A DNA stretch of 64,000 bases, from the NCBI GenBank assembly GCA_904066235.2, contig CAJFCV020000004.1, forward strand, positions 3,596,001-3,660,000, read 5' to 3'. Numbering within the stretch: position 1 is the stretch's first letter; the number at the start of each line of letters is the position of its first letter. Positions 10,401 through 21,800 of the stretch are shown in pieces. This DNA is from Bursaphelenchus xylophilus. Its lineage: Eukaryota; Nematoda; Chromadorea; Rhabditida; Aphelenchoididae. The position numbers and the translations under genes were made by a program. Under the pieces are notes generated by a model. That model was given only the letters and a program-made list of their open reading frames with translations, made no database searches and was not told the origin of the DNA.

Positions 10401-12066
10401 TCCATCACTTCGATGTGCATGAGATTGGCTCCCAAGAAGCAAGGGATACGTCTGGATAATGTGTTGAAAAGAAAAAGCATTTGGACGATTGGGGATTTCG
10501 CTGGACTGTCCCCATCGGTGATCAAACAAGTTCCATTCATCAAGGAGCCGAAGCTGGAGAATGTGCACAATTTTTTGACGTCCTATAAACCGGTGAGCTA
10601 TATTTTTTGTTTTTTTTTCGTTGACCGTTGAGTACTTTGTGGAGATTTTGTTTCAAGTTCTTATTTTCAGTCGACAAGCAGCTCTTCCCAAGAGAAACCA
10701 CCTGTACAGAGCACCCCCAGAGCAGAGGAAATGTCTCCGGCGAAGAGCGACATTAGCTATGCCTCTACGCTGAATGAAACACCGATCAAAAAGAGGAACA
10801 CCTTGAGTTTTGAAGATACCACAAAGTCGACGAAATCAATTGAAAAACAACTGGACTCGGAGACAAAGACGGTTGAAGAAAGTAGAAGTGAGGAAATCAT
10901 CGAGAAGCCGGAGTCTCAAGAGATGGAAGTGGAATCAGTTGAGAAGGAGAAGGTAAATGAAGATAAAGTGGAAGAAATTGATGAAGCTGTGGAGAATGTG
11001 GAGAAACCAGAGTCGCAGGAGATCCCACCGAGCCCGGAAGATCAGGCTAAACTTACTGAAGGGGATTGCCACACTCCGGTGAAAGCAAATAATACTTCAA
11101 AAAGGATCTGCACCCCAATGCCTTCGAGGTCAGTGCTGGCTATGTTGAGCACGGCTGACGATGACTTTTATGATGATTCGATCCTAGAAGGCTTTGAAAT
11201 GCCAAAAGAGAGCGAGAAGAAGAGTGAGAAGGATCAAGATCTATGTGAGGCGATTTTTTGAGAATTTTTGTGTTGTTTGAAAAAGGAAAATACTTCTATT
11301 GGGTATGGAGTTACAGGTCGAGACATATCGAAAAAAAATCTGAAGGGTTTTCTGATTCAGGATATGTAAAAGTTCGCTGCCCAATTTTTGTTTGTAAGAG
11401 TGAAAAAATCCTCGGAACTTTTCTCGCAACACCACGCAAATGCCCCTTTTTTACATTTGAACTACTATATTAAGGTATAAGGTTAATCAAATCGGATATT
11501 TTAAGGCTTGTCAAGACGCCAGTGTTTGTTTTAGCTCAAAACAAAACTTTTGAATTGGTAAAAACTTGGTCTAAAAGGCATTTGCGTTGTATAGTATTGC
11601 GAGAAAAGTTCATAGGATTTTTTCACCCTTACAACCCCAAATTTGGAAGCTAATTTTTACACATTCTGAATTAGAAAAGTTTTGCGATTTTTTTGGTATA
11701 TGTCTCGACCTTTAACTCCATACCCCATAGAAGGACTTTGCTTGTGAAATTTTTTTGATGATTTTAAAGCTTTAGCGTGAATTCCTTGTCATTGAAATTA
11801 ATTGCTCTCGTATTTCAGCCAACAAAGATACCAAACAAGAGCTGGAGAAAATCAACGAAAAATTGGATCGTCTTTTGGAGATTCAACCCAAAAAAGGAGA
11901 CGTGGATCTAAACCAGATGGACGCCATCTCCATTGTGAACCATCTACACGCCAAGTTCCTCGAATTCGACCCACCCCCAAGCCGCGAATGCAACCTATTG
12001 TCGGCCGCTCTCTGCCAATTCATGAACACCTTGTGTCAAAGACAATTGCTGAACAATGCAAAGTAG
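7479..12066 (+). CDS. rif-1: RIF1-like protein, C-terminal part (PP1-docking and C-terminal domain), 5' end unresolved
   Basis: Exons 7479-7649, 7741-8111, 8211-8699, 8735-9265, 10347-10592, 10671-11244 and 11819-12066 keep one frame and give about 876 residues. RIF1 controls replication timing and break repair by bringing PP1 to chromatin. Visible motifs: KNVQF (RVxF type) in the first exon, SILK in the second, then SILR and RRVTF about 20 residues apart in the fourth; these are PP1 docking motifs. Exon 5 encodes the conserved RIF1 C-terminal block, with KSIWTIGDFAGLSP and KLENVHNFL matching the vertebrate NIKTIGDLSTLT..KVSNVKKAL segment. The last exon ends in a short helical segment typical of the RIF1 terminus. 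The rest is acidic, Lys/Glu-rich and probably disordered. The N-terminal HEAT-repeat half is not found within the window. AATAAA at 12191. Identity is strong for the C-terminal domain; gene completeness is uncertain. Confidence 0.8.
9360..10237. mobile_element. Fold-back element in RIF1-like intron 4
   Basis: Outer arms (from about 9360 and back from about 10237) are inverted copies sharing TTTTCGAGCGTGCAA, AAAGGGTTTTCATTTG and GGCTACCCTTCATTTGGG. Pairing continues inward through GGGGGTTACTCTGTGTTC almost to the centre near 9800. The middle is rich in short GGTCGTGACC-like inverted words. It takes up most of a 1081-nt intron (9266-10346). No coding capacity. Confidence 0.8.
11289..11735. mobile_element. 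Fold-back element in RIF1-like intron 6
   Basis: Arms 11289-11446 and 11577-11735 are inverted copies (TTCTATTGGGTATGGAGTTA on the left; its complement on the right), separated by about 130 bp. It lies in the 574-nt intron 11245-11818. Arms differ at several positions, so it is not recent. Confidence 0.75.
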
Positions 12067-12722
12067 ACTATGGGTTTCGAAATTTTTAAAATTTGTAATA
12101 ATCTCATATAACATACGTGTGGGAATTGTCTCCCCTAAAACCAAATTTAAAATTTTCCAATTGCAGTGATTTAACGTTATTTTGGTAATGAATAAAGATG
12201 TTTACTTCAGTTCTTCTTGTCCTTGAAAACTAACCTGAAAAACATGAATCACAATTGATGAAAATTGGATTTTTGGAGTCAATAGAACTTCTATTTATTT
12301 TTGGAACGATTACTTTTTGTCTAATATTGTCTCGTTTTTGAAACTTTTGATTTTTCCCGATATACCCGCTAGAGTTTTGAATTTTATTTTCGAACACGAT
12401 TGAGTCAAATCAGAGCCAATAGCATCTGTATACACCAATTTGATTGGGTCGTTTTTGTCTCCAGCCCGTTTTTGTCCCCATCTTTTAGCAATCCGACCGG
12501 TTTTGTCCCCATGCCATTTTGTCCCCAATATTTTAGTTTTGAAAATTCTTTAACCAGCCAGACAATAAGTGGAAATCACAGCCAATTTTTTTTAATAGCT
12601 AGCTGAAGACCTAGATCAGCTTGCCAAACTCTCAGAATGGCGTTAAAGCCTCAAAAAAGCTAGCTAAAAGGTTGGCGTGTGCGTCAAGAAAAGTTGAAAA
12701 GCGTTTTTCCAGTTTTTTGGCT

Positions 12723-12814
12723 AGCCATTAGAAAATTTGAATGCGATTCCAACCCATTCGCTAGCTGCTCAAAGAATATTCAGAAATAAAATATTGGGGA
12801 TGACAGAAACGGCT
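12723..12814. repeat. Direct repeat flanking a fold-back, left copy
   Basis: About 92 bp, starting GCCATTA and ending ACGGCT, with a CATTCGCTAGCTGCTCAA core. The right copy at 14428-14519 is in the same orientation and differs at roughly one position in ten by eye. Confidence 0.75.
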
Positions 12815-13046
12815 TGGGGGCAAAACCGGTCAAAGACAAATTTATTAAAAAGTCTAGTAAAAACCTGGATCCAACCTTTTGGCTGGCTTTTTTCGAGGAT
12901 TTACAGCTATTCTGACACTTTTAGCTAGTCATTTTAAAAAGTCGGACGTCATTCCTGCACTTTGATTCCCGTTCCAATCTTTTAGCTAGCTGTTTTTGAG
13001 GCTTCAAAGCAAGCATGACACTTTGGCTAGCCGACCCAGTTTTTTG

Positions 13047-14430
13047 GCTAGCCCACTGCATTCCGAATTATTTTTGCCGCCGACCGGCGTCCGAAAAAAT
13101 GAAAAAATGAGATACGCCTCTTACATTTTTGCCAATATCTCGCTAGCCTCGAAGTGTAGCGTGAATCTGAAAATTGTGTTTCAAAGCTGACACATTTGTC
13201 CTTCAGAATATATTAATTTTGTGATGATACTTATTATGTACGACAAGGAAACCGTTGCTGAAAAATGGCAAATTTCAACATTCAATGCCAGAAAAATGTA
13301 CTTTCTAAGTGCCAGATTGCAAAATTATGGGCCTCATTGTGTACAGAATCTTGAACACTATAAGATATAACAATTTCAGGCATTTTCTGGCCCGATTCGC
13401 AGAGTTATACCCGAAAAACTGCAATTTTGGCCTTCTTATTGAGCTATCTGCACTTTAAAAGTACATACAAGAAATCCCTCTTAAATTATTGTTGCCCAGG
13501 TTGTGATGGACCATCGCGCAAAATCTCAACCTTCTACGACCTCTACGGAAAAAGTTATAACGGTTACAATATGGGACCCTCGTATGCCCAATATTTTGTA
13601 AAATACAGTACACCATGGTAAAAAATAGCTCTATATGGCCTACGTAAACTTACTCGAAACCTGAACACTGTTTCTCAGATTTTTCCGCACGAGGGACACG
13701 ATTTCAAGTTTTCGCTATACTAAAGGGAAAACAGTGAAAAGTTGGGGACATAGCTGGGAAATTTTTATATGTAGTTGACCGTGTAATTGCGATAAAATTT
13801 TTTTACCCCAACCAACGCGACAGCAGCAATAGGAATTCCATCATACAAAGCCATCTTGCACCGTATTTTACCGTATTTTACAAAATATTGGGCATACAAG
13901 GGTCACATATTGCAACCGTTATAACTTTTTTCGGAGGAGTCCTGGAAAGCTGAGATTTTGCACAGTGGTCCATCACAACCTGGGCAACAAAAATCATAGA
14001 AATGTTTTTTTGTATGTACTTTTAAAGTGCAGATAGCTCAATAAGAAGGCCAAAATTGCAGTTTTTCGGTTATAACTCTGCGAATCGGGCCAGAAAATGC
14101 CTGAAATTGTTTTATCTTATAGTATTCAAGATGATGTATCCAATGAAGCCCATAATTTTGTAATTTGGCACTTAGAAAGTACATTTTTCTGGCATTGAAT
14201 GTTGAAATTTGTCATTTTTCAGCAATGGTTTCCTTGTCGTACATAATAAGTATCATTACAAAATTAATATATTCTGAAGGGCAAATGTGTCAGCTTGTAA
14301 ACACAATTTTCAGATTCGCGTTACACTTCGAGGCTAGCGAGATATTGGCAAAAATGTAAGAGGCAAATCTCATTTTTTCATTTTTTCGGACGCCGGTCGG
14401 CGGCAAAAATAATTCGGAATGCTGTGTAGC
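13047..14430. mobile_element. Large fold-back element, about 1.4 kb
   Basis: Arms of roughly 550 bp (13047 to about 13610, and about 13862 to 14430) pair as inverted copies: CATTCCGAATTATTTTTGCC at the left end and its complement at the right, then TGAAAAAATGAGATAC, CTCGCTAGCCTCGAAGTG, TTGAGCTATCTGCACTT and ATGCCCAATATTTTGTAAAA in mirrored order. The spacer is about 250 bp. No transposase. No obvious short target duplication; instead a 92-bp direct repeat lies outside. Confidence 0.8.
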
Positions 14431-14519
14431 CATTAAAAATTTTGGATGCCATTCCAACTCATTCGCTAGCTGCTCAACGAATATTCAGAAATAAAAAATT
14501 GGGGATGACAAAAACGGCT
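14428..14519. repeat. Direct repeat flanking a fold-back, right copy
   Basis: Same-orientation copy of 12723-12814; see that entry for the shared core. It abuts, or overlaps by a few bases, the right end of the fold-back element. Confidence 0.75.
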
Positions 14520-14815
14520 AACACATCCATTACGATTTACCCACCCTGTAGAACAAACAATTTAGCAAGGTTCCTACGCGGCCTACGACCGCACAAACCA
14601 ATCAAAGACAAAAGAATTTTGAATTTTTCCATTTTCTCTGCTCAAAATCATCTCGGAATGCCTAGTGCAATGTACGAAATTCTTACGCAATTCGGCGTCT
14701 CACATGCATGACAGAAATTTAGCAATCAATTTGTTGATGGCTCTGGTTATTTCTGCAGCCCGATTTGTTAGGGAAATCTCGTCTTTCTAACAGTTTTAAT
14801 TAAAGTTCTACCGAG

Positions 14816-15331
14816 ATGACCACCGACTCGAAGTTGAGTGCTGCGTTTGTCAGTGATGAAAGTAAGGTGATGCTTTGCAGTCCAAAACAAGTGGAAGAGA
14901 CTGCAGACAACACGTTCTTGTCAGTGGAATTAAACGACAATAATCGGGTATGTAATTGCTATATTGTTTTAGATAGGTCTCAAGGTCTATAAAAGGTCCC
15001 GGAAATTTTTCAAAATCGATCCTCTAAGGATGAATGTTGCTACAGAAAGGTCTATGATGGCCTGTGAAACACTCTTGAGATCTCTCAAGTGTGGTTAAAC
15101 TGGTTTTCGTCTTACGATGATTTATCCTTTATTTTATACTGCCTAAAGCAATATTTTCAGGCCCAAACTCCGTCTTCACAAAGAGCCGTTCGCATTTCGA
15201 TCAGTGACAAAGACTCGGACAATCGGAGTATCGAGAAAGCCCCACGTTTCAAACGACTTCATCTGTACCTACTAATCATCTCATTCATCCTGGTCTTTCT
15301 ATTAATAGCACTCTGTTATTATTACTCGTAA
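14816..15331 (+). CDS. Small tail-anchored membrane protein, 100 aa
   Basis: Exons 14816-14947 and 15161-15331 join in phase 0 (CGG|GTATGT ... TTTTCAG). The first 75 residues are polar and Ser/Asp-rich. The last 24 form one hydrophobic segment (LYLLIISFILVFLLIALCYY) ending two residues later, preceded by basic residues (RFKRLH). That architecture suggests a tail-anchored protein with a cytosolic N-terminus in the ER, mitochondrial or another membrane. The stop is followed at once by AATAAATAAA. I do not recognise a family. It is the last gene before the satellite array. Confidence 0.65.
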
Positions 15332-15881
15332 TAAATAAATTTATTATAACATAATACATTATTATAACATAATGTAACAAAATCTATTACAAAAATCGAC
15401 TTAAAAAATTCTCTCACCAAACCTTCAACCATCTAGAGGAAAGGCTGGTAAACAGAGTGCGAGGAGCCACCAGTAGAAAGATTCAATAACACCTTTTACG
15501 AGAAGCTCTGATTTCCCATCCTAATATCATCGGTCACTGTCGCTCCGTCATTGCATGTATCCATTAGCGAAGCTTGGAGAAGGCCTAGTTAGCAGAAATA
15601 ATAAGATTGGTCGGGTCCTTGGATGGCTTATCGCCTATTTTGAGGTATTTCACACGTATTCGCATCAACAATGTCCACGTAAACGCTACGGATCTTCGTT
15701 TTTTCGCCGCAAATTTTGGTCTTTTATATGTTAGAATAACACGGAGAAGAAAACTAACGTCATCAATAGCTGAAATTAAAAAAAGTGGACATATTTGCAA
15801 GTCTTCGTCATGTCTCCGCCGAGCCATCGCCGAGCATTCGCCGACCATCCTACGGCTTTCCCAGGCCATAATAGTGGAAAG
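15332..15881. other. Spacer between the tail-anchored gene and the satellite, with a MITE fragment
   Basis: 15565-15875 is a truncated copy of the repeat found in fuller form at 41322-41768 and 58159-58786. It shares the blocks GAAATAATAAGATTG, CTACGGATCTTCGTTTTTT and GCCGACCATCC. It runs directly into the first satellite monomer at about 15882. No gene. Confidence 0.65.
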
Positions 15882-18800
15882 ACTTGCGGTGTTAAAATTT
15901 CATTCGGTAACGTTTCGAATGGTATAGGTCACGTCTATTCACTCCGACATCTCTAATTCACTTTTTTTTTAAATCGGTGCCTAGTATAATATTAGAGTGT
16001 TTGGATCGGTACGGGCGCAGTTTAGCTCCAAACAAGGCGAAACTAGCGGTGTTAAAATTTCATTCGGTAACGTTTCGAATGGTATAGGTCACGTCTATTC
16101 ACTCCGACATCTCTAACTCACTTTTTTTTAAATCGGTGCCTAGTATAATATCAGAGTGTTTGGATCGGTACGGGCGCAGTTTGACTCCAAAGAAGGCGAA
16201 ACTTGCGGTGTTAAAATTTCATTTGGTAACGTTTCGAATGGTATAGGTCACGTCTATTCACTCCGACATCTCTAATTCACTTTTTTTTAAATCGGTGCCT
16301 AGTATAATATCAGAGTGTTTGGATCGGTACGGGCGCAGTTTGACTCCAAAGAGGGCGAAACTTGCGGTGTTAAAATCCCATTCGGTAACGTTTCGAATGG
16401 TATAGGTCACGTCTATTCACTCCGACATCTCTAATTCACTTTTTTTTTTAAATCGGTGCCTAGTATAATGTCAGAGTGTTCGGTCCGGTACGGGCGCAGT
16501 TTAGCTCCAAACAAGGCGAAACTTGCGGTGTTAAAATCTCATTCGGTAACGTTTCGAATGGTATAGGTCACGTCTATTCACTCCGACATCTCTAATTCAC
16601 TTTTTTTAAATTGGTGCCTAGTATAATATCAGAGTGTTCGGTCCGGTACGGGCGCAGTTTAGCTCCAAACAAGGCGAAACTTGCGGTGTTAAAATCTCAT
16701 TCGGTAACGTTTCGAATGGTATAGGTCACGTCTATTCACTCCGACATCTCTAATTCACTTTTTTTAAATCGGTGCCTAGTATAATATCAGAGTGTTTGGA
16801 TCGGTACGGGCGCAGTTTGACTCCAAAGAAGGCGAAACTTGCGGTGTTAAAATTTCATTTGGTAACGTTTCGAATGGTATAGGTCACGTCTATTCACTCC
16901 GACATCTCTAATTCACTTTTTTTAAATCGGTGCCTAGTATAATATCAGAGTGTTTGGATCGGTACGGGCGCAGTTTGACTCCAAAGAGGGCGAAACTTGC
17001 GGTGTTAAAATCCCATTCGGTAACGTTTCGAATGGTATAGGTCACGTCTATTCACTCCGACATCTCTAATTCACTTTTTTTTTTAAATCGGTGCCTAGTA
17101 TAATGTCAGAGTGTTCGGTCCGGTACGGGCGCAGTTTAGCTCCAAACAAGGCGAAACTTGCGGTGTTAAAATCTCATTCGGTAACGTTTCGAATGGTATA
17201 GGTCACGTCTATTCACTCCGACATCTCTAATTCACTTTTTTTTAAATTGGTGCCTAGTATAATATCAGAGTGTTCGGTCCGGTACGGGCGCAGTTTAGCT
17301 CCAAACAAGGCGAAACTTGCGGTGTTAAAATCTCATTCGGTAACGTTTCGAATGGTATAGGTCACGTCTATTCACTCCGACATCTCTAATTCACTTTTTT
17401 TTAAATCGGTGCCTAGTATAATATCAGAGTGTTTGGATCGGTACGGGCGCAGTTTGACTCCAAAGAAGGCGAAACTTGCGGTGTTAAAATTTCATTTGGT
17501 AACGTTTCGAATGGTATAGGTCACGTCTATTCACTCCGACATCTCTAATTCACTTTTTTTTTAAATCGGTGCCTAGTATAATGTCAGAGTGTTCGGTCCG
17601 GTACGGGCGCAGTTTAGCTCCAAACAAGGCGAAACTTGCGGTGTTAAAATCTCATTCGGTAACGTTTCGAATGGTATAGGTCACGTCTATTCACTCCGAC
17701 ATCTCTAATTCACTTTTTTTAAATTGGTGCCTAGTATAATATCAGAGTGTTCGGTCCGGTACGGGCGCAGTTTAGCTCCAAACAAGGCGAAACTTGCGGT
17801 GTTAAAATCTCATTCGGTAACGTTTCGAATGGTATAGGTCACGTCTATTCACTCCGACATCTCTAATTCACTTTTTTTTTAAATCGGTGCCTAGTATAAT
17901 GTCAGAGTGTTCGGTCCGGTACGGGCGCAGTTTAGCTCCAAACAAGGCGAAACTTGCGGTGTTAAAATCTCATTCGGTAACGTTTCGAATGGTATAGGTC
18001 GCATCTATTCACTCCGACATCTCTAATTCACTTTTTTTTAAATCGGTGCCTAGTATAATATCAGAGTGTTTGGATCGGTACGGGCGCAGTTTGACTCCAA
18101 AGAAGGCGAAACTTGCGGTGTTAAAATTTCATTTGGTAACGTTTCGAATGGTATAGGTCACGTCTATTCACTCCGACATCTCTAATTCACTTTTTTTTTA
18201 AATCGGTGCCTAGTATAATATCAGAGTGTTTGGATCGGTACGGGCGCAGTTTGACTCCAAAGAGGGCGAAACTTGCGGTGTTAAAATCTCATTCGGTAAC
18301 GTTTCGAATGGTGTAGGTCACGTCTATTCACTCCGACATCTCTAATTCACTTTTTTTTTAAATCTGTGCCTAGTATAATGTCAGAGTGTTCGGTCCGGTA
18401 CGGGCGCAGTTTAGCTCCAAACAAGGCGAAACTTGCGGTGTTAAAATCTCATTCGGTAACGTTTCGAATGGTATAGGTCACGTCTATTCACTCCGACATC
18501 TCTAATTCACTTTTTTTAAATTGGTGCCTAGTATAATATCAGAGTGTTCGGTCCGGTACGGGCGCAGTTTAGCTCCAAACAAGGCGAAACTTGCGGTGTT
18601 AAAATCTCATTCGGTAACGTTTCGAATGGTATAGGTCACGTCTATTCACTCCGACATCTCTAATTCACTTTTTTTAAATTGGTGCCTAGTATAATATCAG
18701 AGTGTTCGGTCCGGTACGGGCGCAGTTTAGCTCCAAACAAGGCGAAACTTGCGGTGTTAAAATCTCATTCGGTAACGTTTCGAATGGTATAGGTCGCATC

Positions 18801-21800
18801 TATTCACTCCGACATCTCTAATTCACTTTTTTTAAATCGGTGCCTAGTATAATATCAGAGTGTTTGGATCGGTACGGGCGCAGTTTGACTCCAAAGAAGG
18901 CGAAACTTGCGGTGTTAAAATTTCATTTGGTAACGTTTCGAATGGTATAGGTCACGTCTATTCACTCCGACATCTCTAATTCACTTTTTTTTTAAATCGG
19001 TGCCTAGTATAATATCAGAGTGTTTGGATCGGTACGGGCGCAGTTTGACTCCAAAGAGGGCGAAACTTGCGGTGTTAAAATCTCATTCGGTAACGTTTCG
19101 AATGGTGTAGGTCACGTCTATTCACTCCGACATCTCTAATTCACTTTTTTTTTAAATCGGTGCCTAGTATAATATCAGAGTGTTTGGATCGGTACGGGCG
19201 CAGTTTAGCTCCAAACAAGGCGAAACTTGCGGTGTTAAAATTTCATTCGGTAACGTTTCGAATGGTGTAGGTCACGTCTATTTACTCCGACATCTCTAAT
19301 TCACTTTTTTTTAAATCGGTGCCTAGTATAATATCAGAGTGTTTGGATCGGTACGGGCGCAGTTTGACTCCAAAGAAGGCGAAACTTGCGGTGTTAAAAT
19401 TTCATTTGGTAACGTTTCGAATGGTATAGGTCACGTCTATTCACTCCGACATCTCTAATTCACTTTTTTTTTAAATCGGTGCCTAGTATAATATCAGAGT
19501 GTTTGGATCGGTACGGGCGCAGTTTGACTCCAAAGAGGGCGAAACTTGCGGTGTTAAAATCTCATTCGGTAACGTTTCGAATGGTGTAGGTCACGTCTAT
19601 TCACTCCGACATCTCTAATTCACTTTTTTTTTAAATCGGTGCCTAGTATAATATCAGAGTGTTTGGATCGGTACGGGCGCAGTTTAGCTCCAAACAAGGC
19701 GAAACTTGCGGTGTTAAAATCTCATTCGGTAACGTTTCGAATGGTATAGGTCGCATCTATTCACTCCGACATCTCTAATTCACTTTTTTTAAATCGGTGC
19801 CTAGTATAATATCAGAGTGTTTGGATCGGTACGGGCGCAGTTTGACTCCAAAGAAGGCGAAACTTGCGGTGTTAAAATTTCATTTGGTAACGTTTCGAAT
19901 GGTATAGGTCACGTCTATTCACTCCGACATCTCTAATTCACTTTTTTTTTAAATCGGTGCCTAGTATAATATCAGAGTGTTTGGATCGGTACGGGCGCAG
20001 TTTGACTCCAAAGAGGGCGAAACTTGCGGTGTTAAAATCTCATTCGGTAACGTTTCGAATGGTGTAGGTCACGTCTATTCACTCCGACATCTCTAATTCA
20101 CTTTTTTTTTAAATCTGTGCCTAGTATAATGTCAGAGTGTTCGGTCCGGTACGGGCGCAGTTTAGCTCCAAACAAGGCGAAACTTGCGGTGTTAAAATCT
20201 CATTCGGTAACGTTTCGAATGGTATAGGTCACGTCTATTCACTCCGACATCTCTAATTCACTTTTTTTTAAATTGGTGCCTAGTATAATATCAGAGTGTT
20301 CGGTCCGGTACGGGCGCAGTTTAGCTCCAAACAAGGCGAAACTTGCGGTGTTAAAATCTCATTCGGTAACGTTTCGAATGGTATAGGTCACGTCTATTCA
20401 CTCCGACATCTCTAATTCACTTTTTTTAAATTGGTGCCTAGTATAATATCAGAGTGTTCGGTCCGGTACGGGCGCAGTTTAGCTCCAAACAAGGCGAAAC
20501 TTGCGGTGTTAAAATCTCATTCGGTAACGTTTCGAATGGTATAGGTCGCATCTATTCACTCCGACATCTCTAATTCACTTTTTTTAAATCGGTGCCTAGT
20601 ATAATATCAGAGTGTTTGGATCGGTACGGGCGCAGTTTGACTCCAAAGAAGGCGAAACTTGCGGTGTTAAAATTTCATTTGGTAACGTTTCGAATGGTAT
20701 AGGTCACGTCTATTCACTCCGACATCTCTAATTCACTTTTTTTTTAAATCGGTGCCTAGTATAATATCAGAGTGTTTGGATCGGTACGGGCGCAGTTTGA
20801 CTCCAAAGAGGGCGAAACTTGCGGTGTTAAAATCTCATTCGGTAACGTTTCGAATGGTGTAGGTCACGTCTATTCACTCCGACATCTCTAATTCACTTTT
20901 TTTTTAAATCGGTGCCTAGTATAATATCAGAGTGTTTGGATCGGTACGGGCGCAGTTTAGCTCCAAACAAGGCGAAACTTGCGGTGTTAAAATTTCATTC
21001 GGTAACGTTTCGAATGGCGTAGGTCACGTCTATTTACTCCGACATCTCTAATTCACTTTTTTTTAAATCGGTGCCTAGTATAATATCAGAGTGTTTGGAT
21101 CGGTACGGGCGCAGTTTGACTCCAAAGAAGGCGAAACTTGCGGTGTTAAAATTTCATTTGGTAACGTTTCGAATGGTATAGGTCACGTCTATTCACTCCG
21201 ACATCTCTAATTCACTTTTTTTTTAAATCGGTGCCTAGTATAATATCAGAGTGTTTGGATCGGTACGGGCGCAGTTTGACTCCAAAGAGGGCGAAACTTG
21301 CGGTGTTAAAATCCCATTCGGTAACGTTTCGAATGGTATAGGTCACGTCTATTCACTCCGACATCTCTAATTCACTTTTTTTAAATCGGTGCCTAGTATA
21401 ATATCAGAGTGTTCGGTCCGGTACGGGCGCAGTTTAGCTCCAAACAAGGCGAAACTTGCGGTGTTAAAATCTCATTCGGTAACGTTTCGAATGGTATAGG
21501 TCACGTCTATTCACTCCGACATCTCTAATTCACTTTTTTTAAATCGGTGCCTAGTATAATATCAGAGTGTTTGGATCGGTACGGGCGCAGTTTGACTCCA
21601 AAGAAGGCGAAACTTGCGGTGTTAAAATTTCATTTGGTAACGTTTCGAATGGTATAGGTCACGTCTATTCACTCCGACATCTCTAATTCACTTTTTTTTT
21701 AAATCGGTGCCTAGTATAATATCAGAGTGTTTGGATCGGTACGGGCGCAGTTTGACTCCAAAGAGGGCGAAACTTGCGGTGTTAAAATCTCATTCGGTAA

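Larger units (their letters stand above)
12067..14815. other. Intergenic region between the RIF1-like gene and the tail-anchored gene
   Basis: Apart from the RIF1 polyadenylation signal at 12191, no gene is seen. 12590-13060 is studded with GCTAGC/AGCTAGC words. 12723-12814 and 14428-14519 are a diverged direct repeat of about 92 bp that flanks the fold-back at 13047-14430. Confidence 0.6.
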
